From: Fermentimonas sp.
GTDB taxonomy: Bacteria > Bacteroidota > Bacteroidia > Bacteroidales > Dysgonomonadaceae
Assembly (NCBI GenBank): GCA_028709385.1
Contig: JAQVXD010000023.1
Location: forward strand, 1-42,755
DNA length: 42,755 nucleotides
Reading direction: 5' to 3'
The notes beneath the pieces are model-generated. The model saw only the letters and a program-made list of their open reading frames with translations. It ran no database searches and was not told the origin of the DNA. Shown here piece by piece: positions 26,657 through 34,521 of this stretch (positions within the stretch are counted from its first letter, which is position 1; each line of letters opens with the position of its first letter). A program made the translations under genes and the position numbers.

Positions 26657-27871
26657 TTAATTATTCTTCTCTTTGTTTTCTTCTATTTCTTTACTTTCTG
26701 GAATTATAAGATTGAGTATCACCCCTATCAGGGCTGAAAGACCGATCCCTGTCATGCTGACATTTCCAACCTGAAGTACAGCTCCTCCAATACCGGTAGT
26801 AAGTATAAGTGATACGATAATCAGGTTGCGGGTATTACTCATATCTGTTTTGTTTGTTATCATGTTGTTGACACCTGTTGCTGCAATCATACCGAAGAGC
26901 AGTAGCATTATTCCGCCAAGTACAGCACCTGGTATAGTTTTGAGGAACGCACTCACTTTCCCTATCATCGAGAAAACTATTCCGGTAATTGCTGCAATAC
27001 GAATCACGACGGGATCAGATACTTTTGTAAGAACCATTGCCCCGGTAACTTCGGAGTATGTTGTAACAGGAGGTCCGCCAATTGCCCCTGCAACCACACA
27101 GGCAATACCGTCACCCAGCATAGTACGATGCAGTCCCGGCTCCCTTACGAAATCTTTCCCTGCAACCTGACTAACTGCGTACACATCACCAACGTGCTCA
27201 ATTACCGGAGCAATTGCTACAGGTATCATAAACAGAATGGCTCCCCAGGAAAACTCGGGCTTCTCAAACTGCGGCCAGCTAAACCATGAGGCTTCAGCTA
27301 TTAGGGTGAAGTCGACTCTCCCTAAAATCATCGCTGCGACATAACCAACAATAATTCCTGCAAATATAGGAATTAGCCTGAGTATACCTTTGGCGTACAG
27401 GCTGACAATTATTGCAGTGGTAAGTGAAATAATTGCCAGAAGCCAGTCCTCTTTTGCCATATCTACTCCAGTGCCGGCGAGTGAAAGACCAATCAGCATT
27501 ATAACCGGCCCTATTACCACTGGCGGAAAGAGTCGCTTTATCAGCCTCATCCCCTGCCATTTAACAAGTGCACTCATAAGGAAATAGACAAATCCCACGG
27601 CTACCATCCCTGACAGCGTTCCTGCTAATCCATAAAGCTCAGTTGCCTTCACAATAGGGGCTATGAATGCAAAACTGCTGCCAAGGAATATTGGCACTAT
27701 ACCCTTTGTTACAAGATGAAAAATGAGAGTACCCACACCTGCCGTGAACAGTGCTGTTGAGGGATCGAGTCCCACTAATAGGGGTACTAATACTGTTGCT
27801 CCGAAAGCAACAAAAAGGAATTGCACTCCAACAACTGTTTTATATAACGGAGTGAGTTGTTTGTTTTCCAT
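26657..27871 (-). CDS. uraA: uracil permease of the NCS2 family
   Basis: This 404-residue inner-membrane uracil:H+ symporter has about 14 membrane segments in the 7+7 fold of UraA. The two substrate-binding glutamates are E225 in APVIEHVGDVYA and E274 in PPVTTYSEVTGA. Their spacing of 49 equals that between E241 and E290 of E. coli UraA. The N-terminal GVQFLFVAFGATVLVPLLVG and GSSFAFIAPI loops are also conserved. With upp at 36815-37474 it completes uracil uptake and conversion to UMP, although the two genes are about 9 kb apart. A xanthine permease is less likely given the UraA-like glutamates. Confidence 0.9.
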   Translation of the reverse strand: MENKQLTPLYKTVVGVQFLFVAFGATVLVPLLVGLDPSTALFTAGVGTLIFHLVTKGIVPIFLGSSFAFIAPIVKATELYGLAGTLSGMVAVGFVYFLMSALVKWQGMRLIKRLFPPVVIGPVIMLIGLSLAGTGVDMAKEDWLLAIISLTTAIIVSLYAKGILRLIPIFAGIIVGYVAAMILGRVDFTLIAEASWFSWPQFEKPEFSWGAILFMIPVAIAPVIEHVGDVYAVSQVAGKDFVREPGLHRTMLGDGIACVVAGAIGGPPVTTYSEVTGAMVLTKVSDPVVIRIAAITGIVFSMIGKVSAFLKTIPGAVLGGIMLLLFGMIAATGVNNMITNKTDMSNTRNLIIVSLILTTGIGGAVLQVGNVSMTGIGLSALIGVILNLIIPESKEIEENKEKNN

Positions 27872-27898
27872 TCAATTGTTAAAATATTATTTTGAGTG

Positions 27899-27906
27899 CA
27901 AAGATA
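27899..27906 (-). promoter_or_regulatory. -7 promoter box for uraA
   Basis: The minus strand reads TATCTTTG, 27 bases before the ATG at 27871. It lies in the 54-base gap after the zinc-ribbon gene, so uraA can be transcribed alone. No -33 box is clear. Confidence 0.42.
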
Positions 27907-27925
27907 ATATATGCTGAGGAGTTTT

Positions 27926-28225
27926 TCAGGATGCCTGTAAGGATTTTCTTAATTTTTCAGCTTTATTATTGAATCGGTCTTCTTCACCAAACTCAAAAAG
28001 CCGGCGTACTTCGCCATTGCATATTTTGCACCTCCCGTGTACCCTGATATCATTATGTTCCGTGAGATAAACCTCTGTGATATCCACACCCTTTTTTGCA
28101 ACATCACTGCAGTTTAAACAATACACATTATGCGAAATAGAGCATTTGAAAAAATCCCTATCAGATTCGTCAAGCAATAATGCCAACTGAAACTGATTTA
28201 TCTTAATTTCAGATTGCTTACTCAT
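27926..28225 (-). CDS. small zinc-ribbon protein of unknown function
   Basis: This 99-residue soluble protein has two CxxC pairs, C36-LN-C39 and C66-KI-C69, which would form a zinc ribbon. A lone C28 and several histidines lie nearby. The C-terminal third is helical and charged (EEDRFNNKAEKLRKSL). I do not recognise a named family. A role in binding nucleic acid or protein is only a guess from the ribbon. A -7 box lies at 28298, giving a leader of about 70 bases. It precedes uraA on the same strand. Confidence 0.7.
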   Translation of the reverse strand: MSKQSEIKINQFQLALLLDESDRDFFKCSISHNVYCLNCSDVAKKGVDITEVYLTEHNDIRVHGRCKICNGEVRRLFEFGEEDRFNNKAEKLRKSLQAS

Positions 28226-28297
28226 GGTTAATAAATTATTACTATTTGCCTTAAATCCTACTTCTGTTACTTAGTCGCACCTCTTTTTTAAACCGAC

Positions 28298-28305
28298 CAA
28301 AGATA
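28298..28305 (-). promoter_or_regulatory. -7 promoter box for the zinc-ribbon gene
   Basis: The minus strand reads TATCTTTG, 72 bases before the ATG at 28225. No -33 box is clear. Confidence 0.4.
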
Positions 28306-28495
28306 TTAATAATACCAGCTTTCGGATTTTTAACTATATAGGTGCAAATATATGTAATATATTTTAATTTTATGCTATTTTTGTCCTTTTTCCATAAAAA
28401 CAGGTGAATATTCTGGAAAACTCAAGGTTAAAAAAGCTTTAGATAAATAAATTGTGCCTTGCTTGTGAAAACTGCATTTGAATAGAAGTGGATAT

Positions 28496-28532
28496 AAATT
28501 AAAAAACGGGCGCTGCAAATACAACGTCCGTT
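28496..28532 (-). terminator. intrinsic terminator of the CxxC-less thioredoxin-fold gene
   Basis: On the minus strand AACGGACGTTG pairs with CAGCGCCCGTT (G-T and one mismatch tolerated), followed by a T run. It lies just past the stop at 28557. Confidence 0.75.
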
Positions 28533-28556
28533 CTTAATTAATTCTTCTTTTAATAC

Positions 28557-29048
28557 TTAAATGATACTGCTTAAATCATCCGGAGTGAAATTCATTGCTT
28601 TAATAACTCCGTTTTCATCGATTAAGTAATTTCGGAAGCCACGATTCAGTTTAAAATCATTGTATAATTCTGAATCTGCTCCATTAACTTCACAAAATTG
28701 TGAAATTGTATCGAGGTTATCCATCTCAAATGTTCTCTCTATAACATCCTTGTTCTCATCTAAACTAACAGAAAGAAATGTCACATCCGCATTATTCATC
28801 TTTAGATAATTATGCAGCAGAACATTTGTTGCTCTGGATTGGGCGTCATATGATGCCCAGAAGTTAACCACGACTTTTTTGCCTTTATAATCACTAAGGT
28901 TATAAGTATCGCCCTCCAAATCCGTTAAAACAATATCAGGTATTATTTCTCCGGGATAATAACCTATTGATGGAGCAGCGTCCTTTACAGAACCTGATGA
29001 CAGTGCAAGTGAAAAAATTGCTATAAGGCAAAAGTTCACGTACTTCAT
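28557..29048 (-). CDS. exported thioredoxin-fold (TlpA/redoxin-like) protein lacking the CxxC
   Basis: This 163-residue protein has a signal peptide (1-20 or so, ending LSSGS) and a TlpA/redoxin domain from about 34 (GEIIPDIVLTDLEGDTYNLSDYKGKKVVVNFWAS, first 20 and on). At the active site F63-W64-A-S-Y67 is followed by D68-A-Q-S71, where TlpA proteins have C-G-P-C. So both redox cysteines are gone while the fold signature is kept. The cysteines left are C7 in the signal and C119. It may be a binding or chaperone-like relative rather than a reductase. A 100-base leader with stem-loops precedes it. Confidence 0.85.
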   Translation of the reverse strand: MKYVNFCLIAIFSLALSSGSVKDAAPSIGYYPGEIIPDIVLTDLEGDTYNLSDYKGKKVVVNFWASYDAQSRATNVLLHNYLKMNNADVTFLSVSLDENKDVIERTFEMDNLDTISQFCEVNGADSELYNDFKLNRGFRNYLIDENGVIKAMNFTPDDLSSII

Positions 29049-29158
29049 AAAAAATAATTTTGGTTAATAATTAGGTTTACCGTGCTTCACGCAGTTGCTA
29101 AACCTCTTATCTATAAGGACTTTTCGCTAAAAGCCCATTTTTATAACGGGCAAAAGTA
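29049..29158 (-). promoter_or_regulatory. leader region with -7 box and stem-loops before the thioredoxin-fold gene
   Basis: The minus strand has TACTTTTG at 29151-29158 (TAnnTTTG). Between it and the ATG are CTTAT/ATAAG arms (29106-29117) and GGTTTA/TAAACC arms (29074-29079 and 29099-29104) enclosing a CGTG-CTT-CACG hairpin (29081-29091). GCCCATT/AACGGGC arms at 29133-29151 touch the -7 box. No known riboswitch is recognised. Confidence 0.35.
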
Positions 29159-29345
29159 TGTCATTTTTCTGTAATACCGAATTTTTGAGACGTAAATTTT
29201 CAGTTTAATTGTTAAAATATCACATAATGACCTGTTATTCACCCGTATTGGCGCCATTTACACACATTTCACAAGAGATGCTTACCAACAATCACATCTA
29301 ATTATAATGCAGTTGCGTTAATTAATTGTCGTTTTATTGAACTGT

Positions 29346-30335
29346 TTACTGATGCACTGTAAAAAATGACTCAATAGCCTCAATGGAAGTATCTTTCAGT
29401 ATCACTTTTTTGTTGTTATCAAGCAGATAGAGAGTAGGTATTGCCTTTATATCGTAAAGCCTCTTATTAGTTATCTGCAATCCTTTATCATAGGCATGCA
29501 CCCAGTCAGAAGGCATTTCCGGAAGATGAGCCAGCCACTCATCAATATCCTGGTCAGGATAAATAGTAAGAATAGTAAGCATTCTACGTGTTGAACTGTT
29601 TCGGGAAAGTGCATTACTGATGGCACTTGATCTGTCAAGTTGAGCTGTAACAGCTTCGCAGGTAGGACAGCCCGGATTGGAAAACATAAGCAGGGTGAAA
29701 TCACTTTGAAGATCATACAATGAAGATGTTTGACCTGAAGCTACTGTATAGTCGAAATTATTAGCCCTGTCTCCTACCCTGTTTTTCATAACCATATCAA
29801 GTTGAAAAACGTATACAGATTTTGACTCGTCTGTCAACATTGATGACTCTTTTATCTCTTTTAATACAGGTATATAATACTCCTCGTTACGGAAAGGTGA
29901 ATTAGGATCATAAAAATACTTCTCAAAAAGAGAAATAAAATGCACATACATTGCTGTATCTGCTTCTGCTCTGTGAAGTGTTTTTACAAGCGACTCATCA
30001 GCATTCACTTTAGGCACATAGTTCAGGATATTTATATAATCAACAAATGCCTGTTCAGTAATATCCGGACGCCTGGCTAAATCTGCATTACTGAAATCAA
30101 ACCTGTCCCAGTAATGACTTACAAGATACTTGGCACGCTCTTCTGTTCCTGAAATCACTTCAGGTATATCAGGCAGAACAAATGTATCGGGAACAATTGT
30201 CTGAGCTATTTCCGTGAATTCATGATCTGAAAGTTCGCGTTGTGACGACTGTGATTTCTTGCCGGAGGAGCAGGATATTGTAAATATTATAACGATTAGT
30301 ACAATAACTGACAACAATGAAAAAATATTCTTCAT
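29346..30335 (-). CDS. DUF5106 lipoprotein with C-terminal thioredoxin domain
   Basis: This 329-residue protein has a lipobox ending at C22 (FTISC). Residues about 55-180 form the helical DUF5106 domain (RAKYLVSHYWDRFDFSNADL). The C-terminal thioredoxin-like domain starts near 193 and keeps the redox motif C223-P-T-C226 in MFSNPGCPTCEAV, with cis-proline P300 in IKAIPTLYLLD. It is probably an envelope thiol-disulfide exchange protein anchored by lipid, and a partner is not visible. Unlike its neighbour at 28557, it retains the CxxC. The downstream gap of 297 bases to that gene has no clear terminator. Confidence 0.88.
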   Translation of the reverse strand: MKNIFSLLSVIVLIVIIFTISCSSGKKSQSSQRELSDHEFTEIAQTIVPDTFVLPDIPEVISGTEERAKYLVSHYWDRFDFSNADLARRPDITEQAFVDYINILNYVPKVNADESLVKTLHRAEADTAMYVHFISLFEKYFYDPNSPFRNEEYYIPVLKEIKESSMLTDESKSVYVFQLDMVMKNRVGDRANNFDYTVASGQTSSLYDLQSDFTLLMFSNPGCPTCEAVTAQLDRSSAISNALSRNSSTRRMLTILTIYPDQDIDEWLAHLPEMPSDWVHAYDKGLQITNKRLYDIKAIPTLYLLDNNKKVILKDTSIEAIESFFTVHQ

Positions 30336-30407
30336 AATACTAACTTCATATTTTTTTGCTTCTATCCGTAAAGATAGGAAAACCGTAGAAAAAACCGATA
30401 TTTTTAT

Positions 30408-30415
30408 TACATTTG
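30408..30415 (+). promoter_or_regulatory. -7 promoter box for dnaX
   Basis: TACATTTG matches TAnnTTTG, 35 bases before the ATG at 30451. A -33 box is not evident. Confidence 0.42.
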
Positions 30416-30450
30416 TATTTTACTGATTATCCAATTCATCCTAATTATTC

Positions 30451-32232
30451 ATGGATACTTTTATTGTTTCTGCAAGAAAATACAGACCGTCCACTTTCAA
30501 AAGTGTGGTTGGTCAGGAAGCTCTGACAACTACATTAAAAAATGCCATTGCCGGCAACAAACTGGCTCATGCATATCTGTTCAGTGGCCCCCGTGGTGTA
30601 GGGAAAACCACCTGTGCACGCATCTTTGCGAAAACAATCAATTGTCTTGACCTTACTCCCGAAAACGAAGCATGCAACAAATGTGAATCGTGCGTTGCGT
30701 TTAACGAACAACGGTCGTATAATATTCACGAACTTGATGCTGCATCAAACAACGGAGTCGACGATATTCGTTCACTTATAGACCAGGTACGCATCCCTCC
30801 GCAGATAGGAAAATACAAGGTTTATATCATTGATGAGGTTCATATGCTTTCTCAATCAGCATTCAACTCATTCCTTAAAACACTTGAAGAGCCGCCTGCA
30901 CACGCTATTTTTATTCTGGCAACAACAGAGAAGCACAAAATTATTCCTACAATTCTTTCTCGTTGCCAGGTTTATGATTTCAATCGTATAAAAATTGCAG
31001 ATATTGTTGAACATCTGCAGTATGTTGCTCTTCAGGAAAATGTTATCACTGAACCCGAAGCTCTTAATGTAATTGCACAGAAAGCAGACGGCGGTATGCG
31101 TGATGCACTGTCGATATTTGATCAAACCGCCAGCTACACACAAGGAAATATAACCTACAAAGCGGTAATTGAGAACCTCAACGTGCTTGATTATGAGTAT
31201 TATTTCAAATTGACCGATGCAATTCTTGACGGAAACGTAGTGGATTGTTTGCTTATACTTAATGACATTCTTAATCGCGGTTTCGAAGGACAGTATATTA
31301 TTAGTGGTGTGGCGTCTCATTTTCGTGACCTGCTGGTTTGCAAAGACGAAAAAACTGCTTCTCTTTTTGAAGTTGGAGCATCAATCAGAGAACAGTATAT
31401 TGAAACCGCAAAGAGATGCAGTAATGATTTCCTCTATAAGGCAATTGAGATTGCCAACGAGTGTGACCTAAACTACAGGATTAGTAAAAACAGGCGTTTA
31501 CTACTTGAACTCACTCTAATAAAACTGTGTCAGCTGCAGGAAAGTCCAGTTAAAAAAGAAGAAAACAAAAGCTCTTTAAAACCAATTGAGAAAGCTACTA
31601 CTGACTCAAAAACCGTTTCAACAGAAAACAGGAATACAAACAGTGAATCGAAGGCTCAATCTGAAAAGCCTCAGTCGGTGAAACCTCAGTCAGACACCAC
31701 ATCATCAGCTCGGACAAAAGAAGTTCCGAAACCTGATGTGACTTCAAAAACATCATCTCAGCAAAGTAAAAAATCTGCTCTAAAAAGTATGGGTATTTCT
31801 CTTACTTCACTAAGTAGTATGAAAGAGGAAAAAACCAATGAAAATGAAGATGAAAGAGCCATCAACGGTAATAATACATTCACTGAAAAACAGTTGAAGG
31901 CTGCATGGGACGAATATGCCGGAGATCTTAAGGGTGAACCGTTACTCAAAAACACGATGAGTTTGTATAAACCCAAATTGATCAGTGAAGTAATTTTTGA
32001 GGTAGAGGTGAACACTGAGATCAACAAAGAGTATCTTATGAGCAATAGTATGCCTATACTTACCTTCTTGAGAAGTAAAGTAAAGAATGATGACCTGACA
32101 ATGACAATTAAGATTGCGGAAGGAAACGCGATTACAAAGCCCCTTACATCACGAGAGATATTTGATGAGATGGCAGACAAGAATCCTGCACTTCAGAAAC
32201 TATCTGATGAGTTTGGCTTGGAACTGAACTGA
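30451..32232 (+). CDS. dnaX: DNA polymerase III subunit gamma/tau
   Basis: DnaX is the motor of the clamp loader that places the sliding clamp on DNA and, as tau, links polymerase cores. The 593 residues hold a AAA+ domain with Walker A GPRGVGKT (46-53), zinc cysteines C65, C75, C78 and C81, Walker B IIDEVH (126-131) and the sensor 1 region ILATTE (155-160). Residues about 365-460 are a low-complexity linker rich in Ser, Lys and Gln. The C-terminal 130 residues (ENNTF-like TEKQLKAAWDEYAGDL) form the Bacteroidetes-type tail domain. I saw no slippery A-run followed by a short alternative frame to make gamma. M15 peptidase follows by 36 bases. Confidence 0.96.
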   Translation: MDTFIVSARKYRPSTFKSVVGQEALTTTLKNAIAGNKLAHAYLFSGPRGVGKTTCARIFAKTINCLDLTPENEACNKCESCVAFNEQRSYNIHELDAASNNGVDDIRSLIDQVRIPPQIGKYKVYIIDEVHMLSQSAFNSFLKTLEEPPAHAIFILATTEKHKIIPTILSRCQVYDFNRIKIADIVEHLQYVALQENVITEPEALNVIAQKADGGMRDALSIFDQTASYTQGNITYKAVIENLNVLDYEYYFKLTDAILDGNVVDCLLILNDILNRGFEGQYIISGVASHFRDLLVCKDEKTASLFEVGASIREQYIETAKRCSNDFLYKAIEIANECDLNYRISKNRRLLLELTLIKLCQLQESPVKKEENKSSLKPIEKATTDSKTVSTENRNTNSESKAQSEKPQSVKPQSDTTSSARTKEVPKPDVTSKTSSQQSKKSALKSMGISLTSLSSMKEEKTNENEDERAINGNNTFTEKQLKAAWDEYAGDLKGEPLLKNTMSLYKPKLISEVIFEVEVNTEINKEYLMSNSMPILTFLRSKVKNDDLTMTIKIAEGNAITKPLTSREIFDEMADKNPALQKLSDEFGLELN

Positions 32233-32268
32233 TTGCAACTTTACAATTAACATATAAGCACTCCCGGG

Positions 32269-32946
32269 ATGAAACTCCACTATTATCTCTTTCTGCTGTT
32301 TATCATAATTATATCCTGTAACGAAATCAGAAGAGAGAAAGGAACAAAATCAAATGATGATTTTCATATATCTGAAATCAGAGAGGATCCTGCTCCGGAA
32401 CCTTTGCTCCCCGATACATTAATTGATGCCGAATTTACTTTTGACGAGGCTACAAAAGACTCAGGTGCACCTGAAAGTATTATTAGCCAGCTTGAACTGG
32501 TAGATGTATACTATATTTCCACTGACGGCAAAATCCACAAAGGACAGATTGTTACAAACCGACTTATCTCTGATGACATAAGAGAAATTTTCAAGTTTAT
32601 GCTGGCTGAGGGTTTTGTTATCGAAAAAGCTGTGCCGATTGTCAGATACGGATGGAATGACAGTCTCTCGATGGCAGACAACAACAGCTACAGCTTCTGT
32701 TACAGAAACGTGTCCTACTCAAAACATGCCGAGGGAATGGCAATTGATATAAATCCAAAATTTAATCCACTGAGATGGAAAAATTCAGACAGACCTGATG
32801 AGCCGGCAGGTGCAGTGTCAGATACAACTGTCAATGGTACTTTACACCCCGGACACCCTGTTGTTAATGAGTTCAGAAGATTAGGATTCAGATGGGGACA
32901 CACATTCACCAAATACTATGATGATCACCACTTCGAGAAAAGATAA
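32269..32946 (+). CDS. M15 family D-Ala-D-Ala-type metallopeptidase lipoprotein
   Basis: This 225-residue lipoprotein has a short signal with lipobox C17 (IIIISC). The M15 catalytic domain (about 75-225) carries the zinc motif S151-x-H153-xx-G156-x-A158-x-D160 (SKHAEGMAID) and a C-terminal DDHHFE at 218-223, of which H221 would complete the site. M15 enzymes cleave cell-wall stem peptides as D,D- or L,D-carboxypeptidases or endopeptidases. The size and the NPKFNP and GTLHPGHPVV segments match the Bacteroidetes M15_4 type. Its TAA abuts the stop of the convergent YifB gene with no base between (32946/32947). Confidence 0.87.
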   Translation: MKLHYYLFLLFIIIISCNEIRREKGTKSNDDFHISEIREDPAPEPLLPDTLIDAEFTFDEATKDSGAPESIISQLELVDVYYISTDGKIHKGQIVTNRLISDDIREIFKFMLAEGFVIEKAVPIVRYGWNDSLSMADNNSYSFCYRNVSYSKHAEGMAIDINPKFNPLRWKNSDRPDEPAGAVSDTTVNGTLHPGHPVVNEFRRLGFRWGHTFTKYYDDHHFEKR

Positions 32947-34488
32947 TTACTTATAAGCCCAGTTTTCACTGTCCAGATTCCTGTAATTAATTGCTTCGGC
33001 AAGATGAATAGGTTTTATATTCTCACTCTGGTCAATGTCGGCAATTGTACGTGAAACCTTTAATATCCTGTCGTACGCCCTTGCAGAAAGCGAACGGCGC
33101 TCCATTGCAGTCTTAAGAAGCTTTAATCCTGCAGTATCAGGCTCAGCATAGCGGTGCAGCATCCTGCCTGTCATCTGCGCATTACAGTGAACCCCCTTTA
33201 CTTTTTTAAATCTCTGTTTCTGTATATCACGAGCTTTAATAACCCTTTCTCTGATATCTGAACTCTTCTCTGAAGAGGCCCTGCCTGAAATTTTATCAAA
33301 TGGTACAGGCACAATCTCAATCTGTATATCAATCCTATCCAAAAGCGGTCCTGATATTTTGTTCAGATATTTGAAAACAGAGCCTGCGGGGCATACACAT
33401 TCCCTGTCAGGATGATTGTGAAATCCGCAGGGACAAGGGTTCATTGCGGCAACCAGCATAAAGCCGGCAGGATATTTAACACTGTATTTTGATCTGGAAA
33501 TTGTTATTTCTCTATCTTCAAGGGGCTGACGCAGTACTTCAAGAACACTACGGTTGAATTCAGGCAGTTCGTCAAGAAACAGCACCCCGTTGTGCGCCAG
33601 ACTTATCTCTCCGGGCTGTGGATTTGAGCCCCCTCCAACCATAGCAACATTACTTATTGAATGATGTGGTGTTTGAAATGGACGTGTAAACAAAAGGGAA
33701 GAGTTAAGACTAGTTCTTCCTGCCACACTATGTATCTTTGTGGTCTCAAGTGCCTCTTCTATCGTAAACGGGGGAAGTATCGATGGTACTCTTTTCGCCA
33801 TCATCGATTTGCCGGATCCGGGAGGACCAACCATTATAATATTATGTCCGCCGGCCGCTGCAACTTCAATTGCCCTTTTCACATTCTCCTGACCCTTGAC
33901 ATCAGAAAAATCAAGCTCATAATTTGAGATGTTGCTCTTGAATTCCTTGTCAAGGTCAACCCTCGTCACATCGGGCAATTTAACGTCGTTAAAGAAATCA
34001 ACCACCTCCAGGATATTACTTACACCATAAACGTCCAGTCCTTGCACTACGGCAGCCTCCTTTGCGTTTTCAGATGGTAGTATTAAACCTCTAAAGCCAT
34101 TTTCTTTTGCCATTACAGCTATTGGCAGAGCACCTCTTAACGGCAGCACAGAACCGTCAAGCGACAACTCTCCCATAATTAAATAGTCATTCAACTTATC
34201 AGTTTTCACAGATTCGGAAGCAGCCAGTATGCCAACAGCCAGAGGGAGGTCATATGCAGAACCCTCTTTCCTGATATCTGCGGGCGACATGTTAATAACT
34301 ATCTGCTTGCGAGGGAATTTGAGCCCATTCACCTCAAGGGCTGAAACAATACGTTCGTGACTTTCTTTTACTGAAGTATCCGGTAACCCAACAAGGAGAA
34401 ACCGGATACCTCTGGAGCAGTTTACTTCAATAGTGATTAGAGTTGCGTCTATACCTTGAACAGCTGCTCCAAATACTTTAACCAGCAT
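32947..34488 (-). CDS. YifB/ComM family Mg chelatase-like AAA+ ATPase
   Basis: ComM is a hexameric helicase that promotes branch migration during integration of DNA taken up by transformation; YifB is its wide homologue. The 513 residues have an N-terminal Lon-like S5 domain (about 1-165) with SPADIRKEGSAYDLP, a AAA+ core with Walker A GPPGSGKS (221-228) and Walker B LFLDE (303-307), and a C-terminal Mg-chelatase-type region. A Cys-rich insert, PCPCGFHNHPDRECVCP (351-367), is typical of the family. It lies 33 bases after the DUF4369 lipoprotein gene, so the two may be cotranscribed. No competence genes are in the window. Confidence 0.95.
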   Translation of the reverse strand: MLVKVFGAAVQGIDATLITIEVNCSRGIRFLLVGLPDTSVKESHERIVSALEVNGLKFPRKQIVINMSPADIRKEGSAYDLPLAVGILAASESVKTDKLNDYLIMGELSLDGSVLPLRGALPIAVMAKENGFRGLILPSENAKEAAVVQGLDVYGVSNILEVVDFFNDVKLPDVTRVDLDKEFKSNISNYELDFSDVKGQENVKRAIEVAAAGGHNIIMVGPPGSGKSMMAKRVPSILPPFTIEEALETTKIHSVAGRTSLNSSLLFTRPFQTPHHSISNVAMVGGGSNPQPGEISLAHNGVLFLDELPEFNRSVLEVLRQPLEDREITISRSKYSVKYPAGFMLVAAMNPCPCGFHNHPDRECVCPAGSVFKYLNKISGPLLDRIDIQIEIVPVPFDKISGRASSEKSSDIRERVIKARDIQKQRFKKVKGVHCNAQMTGRMLHRYAEPDTAGLKLLKTAMERRSLSARAYDRILKVSRTIADIDQSENIKPIHLAEAINYRNLDSENWAYK

Positions 34489-34521
34489 TTGTTACAGTTT
34501 ATATGATTTTATTTGTGTAGT

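Larger units (their letters stand above)
28226..28556. other. 331-base intergenic region
   Basis: It contains the minus-strand -7 box at 28298-28305, a plus-strand TATTTTTG at 28376-28383 with no gene after it, and the hairpin at 28505-28532. The rest is A/T-rich with no open frame I can support. Confidence 0.6.

Noticed and set aside
26826..27170. 114-residue plus-strand frame opposite uraA
   Set aside because: It is a low-complexity Ile/Pro/Thr frame caused by the codons of a membrane protein on the other strand.
31758..32180. 140-residue minus-strand frame inside dnaX, and another at 30868-31320
   Set aside because: Both are antisense to the dnaX coding sequence and have no promoter or recognisable domain. 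They are shadows.
32947..34488. Magnesium chelatase for tetrapyrrole synthesis
   Set aside because: The Lon-like N-terminal domain and Cys-rich insert mark the YifB/ComM ATPase branch, and no chelatase partner genes are present.
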